Positions 1-2,948 of a DNA stretch of 5,270 bases are shown here, piece after piece. The notes under the pieces are model-generated. The model had not been told where the DNA came from. It made no database searches and saw nothing but the letters and a program-made list of their open reading frames with translations. The stretch is taken from contig CAMHBN010000153.1 of the NCBI GenBank assembly GCA_946183385.1, positions 1-5,270 of the forward strand. Reading direction: 5' to 3'. Position numbers and translations under genes: made by a program. The DNA is from an uncultured Ruminococcus sp. (GTDB taxonomy: Bacteria; Bacillota; Clostridia; Oscillospirales; Ruminococcaceae). Position 1 is the first letter of the stretch. Every line of letters begins with the position of its first letter.

Positions 1-88
1 GGCGCAGTGGGTGGGATTCGAACCCACGTCCCTCAAGGGGCATCATGATTTCGAGTCATGTCCGTTATGACCACTTCGATACCACTGC
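1..88 (-). tRNA. tRNA-Ser, anticodon CGA
   Basis: Read on the minus strand, this folds as a complete class II tRNA. The 7-bp acceptor stem pairs 82-88 with 4-10 (GCAGTGG/CCACTGC). There is a short D arm, a 5-bp anticodon stem CATGA/TCATG around the loop CTCGAAA, a long variable arm of the CCC-TTGA-GGG type, and a perfect T arm GTGGG-TTCGAAT-CCCAC. The anticodon CGA (positions 51-53) reads serine codon UCG, and the long variable arm agrees with serine. The discriminator base is G (position 3), followed by CC at the window edge, so a genome-encoded CCA is possible but its last base lies outside. I see no good promoter directly upstream of base 88. The nearest strong one is at 272-300, beyond a duplicated 5' half of this same gene. 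Confidence 0.96.
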
Positions 89-97
89 GTATTTAAT

Positions 98-211
98 TTA
101 ACTATAAAACTGCGAGAAAACTGCGAGAAAGCCAATTGCAAAAGCAACTATGAACACCGCCGAAACCACGCAGAACAGGGATAAATCAAAGTGCGGCAAG
201 CTCAGAAACGA
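98..211 (-). pseudogene. Possible C-terminal remnant of a membrane-protein gene between the tRNA repeats
   Basis: An open minus-strand frame of 37 codons runs from just after an in-frame TAG (212-214) to a TAA at 98-100. It reads a short polar lead and then a strongly hydrophobic stretch of about 20 residues (CVVSAVFIVAFAIGFLAVF) ending in SQFYS, as expected of a terminal membrane helix. There is no start codon with a ribosome binding site. A GTG inside the segment is the only plausible start and has no Shine-Dalgarno sequence. An 11-bp tandem repeat lies in its 3' end and would shift the frame relative to a single-copy version. I do not recognise the family. It could equally be a chance frame, so confidence is low. 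Confidence 0.25.
106..127. repeat. 11-bp tandem direct repeat, two units
   Basis: The unit AAAACTGCGAG occurs at 106-116 and again at 117-127, head to tail with no gap, followed by AAA. It lies 18 bp from the intact tRNA's 5' end, inside the segment bounded by the two tRNA half copies. Short direct repeats beside an attachment core can be arm-type binding sites of tyrosine recombinases, but polymerase slippage would give the same pattern. The sequence does not decide between them. Confidence 0.7.
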
Positions 212-216
212 CTATG

Positions 217-256
217 TTTCGAGTCATGTCCGTTATGACCACTTCGATACCACTGC
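217..256 (-). pseudogene. Duplicated 5' half of tRNA-Ser(CGA), truncated after the anticodon loop
   Basis: These 40 bases are identical to positions 49-88, the first 40 nucleotides of the intact tRNA-Ser. The copy covers the 5' acceptor strand, D arm, 5' anticodon stem and the whole anticodon loop. Identity begins exactly at the mature 5' end and stops exactly at the 3' edge of the anticodon loop. Beyond it there is no 3' anticodon stem, variable arm or T arm, so this copy cannot make a working tRNA. Flanks differ on both sides. It lies upstream of the intact gene in the direction of tRNA transcription, just inside a strong promoter. It may be an attachment-site-like scar or a partial gene duplication. 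Confidence 0.9.
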
Positions 257-271
257 AAAATTTACTTTAAC

Positions 272-300
272 ATTATATCACCTCCAAACAAAAAAATCAA
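272..300 (-). promoter_or_regulatory. Sigma-A promoter with extended -10, reading toward tRNA-Ser
   Basis: On the minus strand a -35 box TTGATT (295-300) is followed by a 17-bp spacer and a perfect TATAAT (272-277) preceded by TGA, which makes an extended -10. Transcription should begin near 265, about nine bases before the duplicated tRNA half at 256. It is the best visible promoter for the intact tRNA 168 bp further on, so the primary transcript would carry the half copy and spacer as a long leader. The spacer also contains GGAGGTGA four bases ahead of an ATG that opens only a three-codon frame (M-L-K-stop), so part of the segment also resembles a ribosome binding site. Confidence 0.65.
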
Positions 301-359
301 GTGTTTTTATAAAAAATAAAAATATAACAAAATGCGACCTGATTTTTCGTCTGTGTTTA

Positions 360-388
360 TTGACATTATTGGGGCTGTGATGTATAAT
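360..388 (+). promoter_or_regulatory. Consensus sigma-A promoter of smpB
   Basis: TTGACA (360-365), a 17-bp spacer and TATAAT (383-388) match the housekeeping consensus exactly. The predicted start is near 395, giving an untranslated leader of only about 16 bases before the smpB ATG. Such a match suggests strong constitutive expression. It is divergent from the tRNA-side promoter at 272-300. The A+T-rich stretch 301-359 between them holds no gene or clear hairpin that I can see. Confidence 0.85.
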
Positions 389-396
389 AAATAGGC

Positions 397-402
397 AAGG
401 AG
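397..402 (+). promoter_or_regulatory. Ribosome binding site of smpB
   Basis: AAGGAG lies eight bases before the ATG at 411 and fixes that start. No other in-frame start is better placed. Confidence 0.85.
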
Positions 403-410
403 ATGAGAAA

Positions 411-875
411 ATGCGTTCAAAGGGAATAAAAACAATAGCCGAGAACCGTCAGGCGCGGCACGAATACTTCGTCCTCGAGACCTACGAGGCGGGTATGGAG
501 CTCGTCGGCACTGAGGTAAAGTCGATACGTCAGGGCAGCGTCAACCTCAAGGACGCATGGTGCTCGATAGATAAGGGAGAGCTTTTCGTCCGTGGAATGC
601 ACATCTCGCCTTATGAGAAGGGCAATATCTTCAACCGCGACCCGATGAGGGTTCGTAAGCTCCTTATGCACAAGCGCGAGATCAACAAGCTGTACGGCAC
701 GGTTAAGCAGGACGGTCTGTCTCTTATCCCGCTGAGCATATACTTCAAGGACTCGCGCGTTAAGATGCAGGTCGGGCTATGCAAGGGCAAGAAGCTCTAT
801 GACAAGCGCGCTGACGCCGCAAAGCGTGACGCCAAGCGCGAGATAGACAGAAACATCAAGACACGCAATCAATGA
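411..875 (+). CDS. smpB: SsrA-binding protein SmpB
   Basis: SmpB binds tmRNA and brings it to stalled ribosomes in trans-translation, which frees the ribosome and tags the unfinished protein for degradation. It acts in the cytoplasm. The 154-residue product has the family's normal length and its hallmark blocks. These are an N-terminal [10 protein letters not shown], then [18 protein letters not shown] in the OB-fold core (about residues 33-50), HISPYEKGN and the [15 protein letters not shown] stretch (about 64-92). The basic C-terminal tail is [20 protein letters not shown], which is disordered in solution and enters the mRNA channel in known SmpB structures. The start is set by AAGGAG eight bases upstream and a consensus promoter. 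Identification is close to certain. The partner tmRNA gene ssrA is not in this window. The gene downstream begins 55 bp after the stop on the same strand. Confidence 0.98.
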   Translation: MRSKGIKTIAENRQARHEYFVLETYEAGMELVGTEVKSIRQGSVNLKDAWCSIDKGELFVRGMHISPYEKGNIFNRDPMRVRKLLMHKREINKLYGTVKQDGLSLIPLSIYFKDSRVKMQVGLCKGKKLYDKRADAAKRDAKREIDRNIKTRNQ

Positions 876-880
876 CAAAT

Positions 881-913
881 AGCTGAACAGTCGGTGCTGT
901 TCAGCTTCTTCGT
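881..913 (+). terminator. Hairpin after smpB, possible weak or leaky terminator
   Basis: A perfect 10-bp stem AGCTGAACAG/CTGTTCAGCT (881-890 with 897-906) encloses a six-base loop and starts five bases after the smpB stop. The following TCTTCGT is poor in T, so intrinsic termination is probably incomplete. I see no good promoter between it and the next gene, so read-through from smpB may supply that gene. The hairpin could also protect the smpB mRNA 3' end. Confidence 0.55.
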
Positions 914-918
914 ATATT

Positions 919-924
919 AAGGAG
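919..924 (+). promoter_or_regulatory. Ribosome binding site of the SGNH hydrolase gene
   Basis: AAGGAG stands six bases before the ATG at 931. A second ATG at 926 is out of frame and too close to the site, so 931 is the start. Confidence 0.8.
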
Positions 925-930
925 TATGAA

Positions 931-1929
931 ATGCTTAAACGAATTCTTGCGGCGGTCTGCGCTGTTGTTTCAGCTGTGACACTGACGGCTTGCAGCCTTA
1001 CCGCACGCGACCTCCACGACGTAACGCACAAGATAGAGGTACCGCCGAAAATGCTGTTTCTCGGCGACTCCATAGCAGCCGGCTACGGACTTGAAGGCTA
1101 CTCAGCAGACGACCTCTACAGCTGCCGCTCATACCCGAACATACTCGCGGAAAAGTACGAGAAGGAGCTCGCTGACGAATGCGGTCATAAAATGATAAAC
1201 AGAGCCGTTTCGGGAGAAACCTCCGCGGAGCTTCTCGAGCTTATAAACAGCGGAGAGCTTGACAGCGAGCTCTCCGACAGCGACGCTGTTGTAATTTCGA
1301 TTGGAGGAAATGACCTGCTCGATATTCTGTTCGACCTGTTCAACAAAGTCGGATATTCGCCCGAGAGCGGTGCATTCAATTACAAGAACATCGACATTTT
1401 CGGAGCAGCCGATACCTTCTCGTCGATGGACTCGCAGGCAAACGATGCTCTTGCAGGCTTCGAATCCAATCTGAAGCATATCGCGGCAGCAATAAACTCG
1501 CGTACCAACGGCGCTGTTTACGTCCAGACGCTGTATGACCCGCTCGAATCCATCACCAGAATACCAAAGCTTGCCGATTTTTCGGCGGAAAAGATAGGAC
1601 GTCTCAACGATATCATCAGAGAGCAGTCTGCCGGTAACTACGTCGTAGTTGACGTAGCAGCTGATTTTGCAGGACAAACAGAGGTCGTGACAAATATAAA
1701 GGATTTCGATATACATCCGAACTACCTCGGACACCAGCTTATCGCAGACGATATAGACAAGGCTTTACGCGAGACAGGCTTTACGTATACCACTCAGGAA
1801 TACGGAGACGAGTACATTACACGCGAGGGCTACGCTGCAATATTCGGCGGGATACTCCTTGCTGTTATAGCGCTGACAGTTCCTGCAATACTTGTCGGCA
1901 GAGCAGTCGGGAAAAAGAAGGACAAATAA
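931..1929 (+). CDS. SGNH/GDSL-type hydrolase, lipoprotein with a C-terminal membrane anchor
   Basis: Likely an extracytoplasmic esterase or acylhydrolase of the SGNH superfamily; the substrate cannot be told. The 332-residue protein begins with a lipoprotein signal peptide (MLKR, hydrophobic core, lipobox LTAC with Cys21). The SGNH blocks follow in order: GDS with nucleophile Ser47 in FLGDSIAAGYG, Gly95 in NRAVSGETS, GGND at 125-128 with Asn127, and DIHPN with Asp260 and His262 as the remaining triad members. The catalytic set is complete. Residues about 130-180 are a longer, Asp/Ser-rich insertion. After the catalytic domain, residues about 302-323 form a transmembrane helix followed by a basic GKKKDK tail, so the protein would be held at both ends with the enzyme outside. 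It follows smpB by 55 bp with no clear promoter of its own and ends at a strong terminator. A 201-codon frame on the opposite strand is a shadow. Confidence 0.9.
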   Translation: MLKRILAAVCAVVSAVTLTACSLTARDLHDVTHKIEVPPKMLFLGDSIAAGYGLEGYSADDLYSCRSYPNILAEKYEKELADECGHKMINRAVSGETSAELLELINSGELDSELSDSDAVVISIGGNDLLDILFDLFNKVGYSPESGAFNYKNIDIFGAADTFSSMDSQANDALAGFESNLKHIAAAINSRTNGAVYVQTLYDPLESITRIPKLADFSAEKIGRLNDIIREQSAGNYVVVDVAADFAGQTEVVTNIKDFDIHPNYLGHQLIADDIDKALRETGFTYTTQEYGDEYITREGYAAIFGGILLAVIALTVPAILVGRAVGKKKDK

Positions 1930-1932
1930 TAA

Positions 1933-1960
1933 AAGGGGAGCGGTGCTCCCCTTATTTTTA
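1933..1960. terminator. Bidirectional intrinsic terminator between convergent genes
   Basis: The stem AAGGGGAGC/GCTCCCCTT (1933-1941 with 1945-1953) with loop GGT is followed by ATTTTTA on the plus strand. On the minus strand the same hairpin is followed by TTATTATTT. It begins three bases after the hydrolase stop, and its plus-strand T tract runs into the stop of the convergent gene at 1958, so it can end both transcripts. Confidence 0.88.
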
Positions 1961-2689
1961 TCCGTTTATAGGCTTTATTACGTAATCAATATCGTAAGCA
2001 TCATCATTGCAGACGGTCCAGAAGGTCTCTATAAGTCGCTTTGCAACGATCTCGGCGCCGCTCTTGTCTGCTCCGAGGAGGATAACATAGAGGCTGTGAC
2101 CGCTCCTGCAGCTTATATCACCCTTACGCAGACAGCGCTGAACGACAGCAGTAAAGTCATTGACTATCTCAGGCTCTATTTTGCAGTTGAATCTGCTTGA
2201 GAACGAGAAAATAACGAGATGAGCGTCCTTTTCGAGTCGTTCGAGCAGTCGCTGCACAAATTCGTAAAGCTTCCTGAAGTCAGCCTCATCGACCTTGAAT
2301 GAGCCCTGTCCCACATTTTCGGACATATCATCAATGAAAGAGAAATCAGCAGCATCCACATCGCCGCAGAGACGATTTATACGCTTTTCGATAAGAGCTC
2401 CGTACATCGGAAGTATGAACACATCGTCAGCTCCGGAGAGAGCAAACTGCTCCTGCGCTTTGAATGAAGTATTGAACGAAGCAACGCATACGGGAACTCC
2501 GCTGCATTTGAGCTCGGTAATGAGTTCGGCAAGGTGAGCTCCCGCGAAATCCTCGGAAACGAGAACGCAGCCTGTTCCCTCGGGAATCTCCTTGTCCTGA
2601 GAGAGATTCAGGTCGAGCCTGCACGAGGAATTGATAAATCTTCCTGTTTCTCCGCCTGCGACATCGAGCAGAAGTATCTTATTTCCCAT
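1958..2689 (-). CDS. Degenerate receiver domain fused to a degenerate GGDEF-like domain
   Basis: A 243-residue cytoplasmic protein with no signal or membrane segment. Residues 1-109 follow the receiver (REC) pattern: beta-1 KILLLDV, beta-3 CVLVS, beta-4 VPVCVAS, and FALSGADDVFILPMYGALIEKRINRL, which matches the receiver's AxxAGADDYLxKPF ending. The phosphoacceptor Asp is Ser45, the conserved Lys is Leu93, and only one of the beta-1 acidic residues remains (Asp9). Residues about 137-225 resemble the later part of a GGDEF domain. FSFSSRF stands where the metal-binding D-x-x-F-K motif is expected, and RSGHSLYVILL stands where R-x-GGDEF-xxxLL is expected, so the signature reads GHSLY. Phosphorylation and cyclic-di-GMP synthesis are therefore unlikely, and a binding or scaffold role is the better guess. 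AAGGAGG six bases before the ATG fixes the start. It is divergent from the propeller sensor. Domain assignment is from pattern reading, not a search. Confidence 0.7.
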   Translation of the reverse strand: MGNKILLLDVAGGETGRFINSSCRLDLNLSQDKEIPEGTGCVLVSEDFAGAHLAELITELKCSGVPVCVASFNTSFKAQEQFALSGADDVFILPMYGALIEKRINRLCGDVDAADFSFIDDMSENVGQGSFKVDEADFRKLYEFVQRLLERLEKDAHLVIFSFSSRFNCKIEPEIVNDFTAVVQRCLRKGDISCRSGHSLYVILLGADKSGAEIVAKRLIETFWTVCNDDAYDIDYVIKPING

Positions 2690-2695
2690 GATTTT

Positions 2696-2702
2696 CCTCC
2701 TT
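2696..2702 (-). promoter_or_regulatory. Ribosome binding site of the REC-GGDEF-like gene
   Basis: AAGGAGG, a full Shine-Dalgarno match, lies six bases before the ATG at 2687-2689 and sets this start. Confidence 0.88.
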
Positions 2703-2703
2703 T

Positions 2704-2722
2704 ATAAACGCTGTACGTTTAT
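2704..2722 (-). promoter_or_regulatory. Perfect 7-5-7 palindrome over the transcription start (operator candidate)
   Basis: ATAAACG-CTGTA-CGTTTAT is a perfect inverted repeat with 7-bp arms. It lies between the -10 box (2726-2731) and the ribosome binding site (2696-2702) of the minus-strand gene, across the predicted start near 2719. This is a usual place for a repressor site. In RNA it could form a 7-bp, mostly A-U hairpin just before the ribosome binding site. The binding protein is unknown. Confidence 0.5.
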
Positions 2723-2725
2723 TCA

Positions 2726-2754
2726 ATTATCGCATTTTACAGCTCTCTTGTCAA
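2726..2754 (-). promoter_or_regulatory. Sigma-A promoter of the REC-GGDEF-like gene
   Basis: On the minus strand TTGACA (2749-2754) is followed by a 17-bp spacer and GATAAT (2726-2731), one mismatch from consensus. The predicted start is near 2719, about 30 bases before the ATG. Confidence 0.75.
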
Positions 2755-2862
2755 TAATATGTTGTAAATGCGTAAACATTTTGACGTTGCATACAAATTA
2801 AAATATGTAAAATCGTGCAGGTTTGACAAAATTTGTTTTTTTATTGTCAGTTATAGATATAT

Positions 2863-2876
2863 TCACAATTATGTGA
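2863..2876 (+). promoter_or_regulatory. Inverted repeat TCACA-N4-TGTGA next to the sensor's -10 box
   Basis: TCACA and TGTGA (2863-2867 and 2872-2876) flank ATTA. The repeat fills the right part of the promoter spacer and includes the TGA of the extended -10, so a bound protein would block polymerase. The half sites are in the opposite order to a CRP/FNR-type box, so it is not that motif. Arms of 5 bp are short enough to arise by chance. Confidence 0.3.
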
Positions 2877-2882
2877 TATAAT
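2874..2882 (+). promoter_or_regulatory. Extended -10 promoter element of the propeller sensor gene
   Basis: TGA followed by a perfect TATAAT (2877-2882) makes an extended -10. At 17 bp spacing the -35 region reads TAGATA (2854-2859), which is weak, so the promoter may depend on the extended -10 or on an activator. The start would be near 2889, giving a leader of about 60 bases. A weaker alternative, TTGACG (2781-2786) with TATGTA (2804-2809), lies further upstream. Confidence 0.55.
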
Positions 2883-2923
2883 TAAACTGTTAAAAATAAC
2901 ATCAGCTGTCATCGGCTATACGA

Positions 2924-2938
2924 TGAGAATTATTCTCA
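2924..2938 (+). promoter_or_regulatory. Perfect 7-1-7 palindrome resembling a Fur-family box
   Basis: TGAGAAT-T-ATTCTCA is a perfect 15-bp palindrome directly before the sensor's ribosome binding site. It has the 7-1-7 form of Fur boxes (TGATAATNATTATCA) with one symmetric change per arm, a variant also found in known Fur sites. With a single central base it is a poor RNA hairpin, so a DNA-binding site is the better reading. It lies about 35-50 bases after the predicted start, consistent with a roadblock. A second inverted repeat, TCATCG-N6-CGATGA (2909-2926), overlaps its left end by three bases. The regulator's identity is inferred from the motif alone. Confidence 0.5.
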
Positions 2939-2943
2939 AGGAG
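2938..2943 (+). promoter_or_regulatory. Ribosome binding site of the propeller sensor gene
   Basis: AAGGAG lies five bases before the ATG at 2949 and sets this start. Confidence 0.8.
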
Positions 2944-2948
2944 TATAT

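Larger units (their letters stand above)
49..256. repeat. 40-bp perfect direct repeat (49-88 and 217-256), att-like
   Basis: Two identical 40-bp copies in the same orientation are separated by 128 bp. One lies inside the intact tRNA-Ser and the other is the truncated half copy. Tyrosine-recombinase elements are known to use tRNA anticodon loops as crossover sites and to leave direct repeats that end there, so the boundary fits such a scar. What is odd is that the 5' half is duplicated, whereas most tRNA-integrating elements carry the 3' part. No integrase or excisionase gene is present between the copies or elsewhere in the window. Confidence 0.85.

Noticed and set aside
272..286. GGAGGTGA followed by ATG on the minus strand, as the start of a small gene
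   Set aside because: The frame is only M-L-K-stop. The TATAAT with extended -10 and 17-bp spaced -35 is the better reading.
150..380. 76-codon plus-strand frame between the tRNA and smpB
   Set aside because: It runs through the tRNA half copy, both divergent promoters and A/T-rich spacer, has no ribosome binding site and shows no protein-like pattern.
411..875. Linked tmRNA gene (ssrA) near smpB
   Set aside because: No alanine-tRNA-like ends or tag-peptide reading frame are visible in the flanking non-coding stretches.
1129..1734. 201-codon minus-strand frame inside the SGNH hydrolase gene
   Set aside because: It is fully antisense to a gene with complete catalytic motifs, has no ribosome binding site and gives a Cys- and Tyr-rich product unlike a known family.
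2823..2828. TTGACA as -35 box for the sensor gene
   Set aside because: At 16-18 bp spacing no -10-like hexamer follows. The TATAAT at 2877 is far too distant.
2863..2876. CRP/FNR-like box upstream of the sensor gene
   Set aside because: Such sites read TGTGA-N6-TCACA. Here the half sites are reversed and four bases apart, so the motif does not match.
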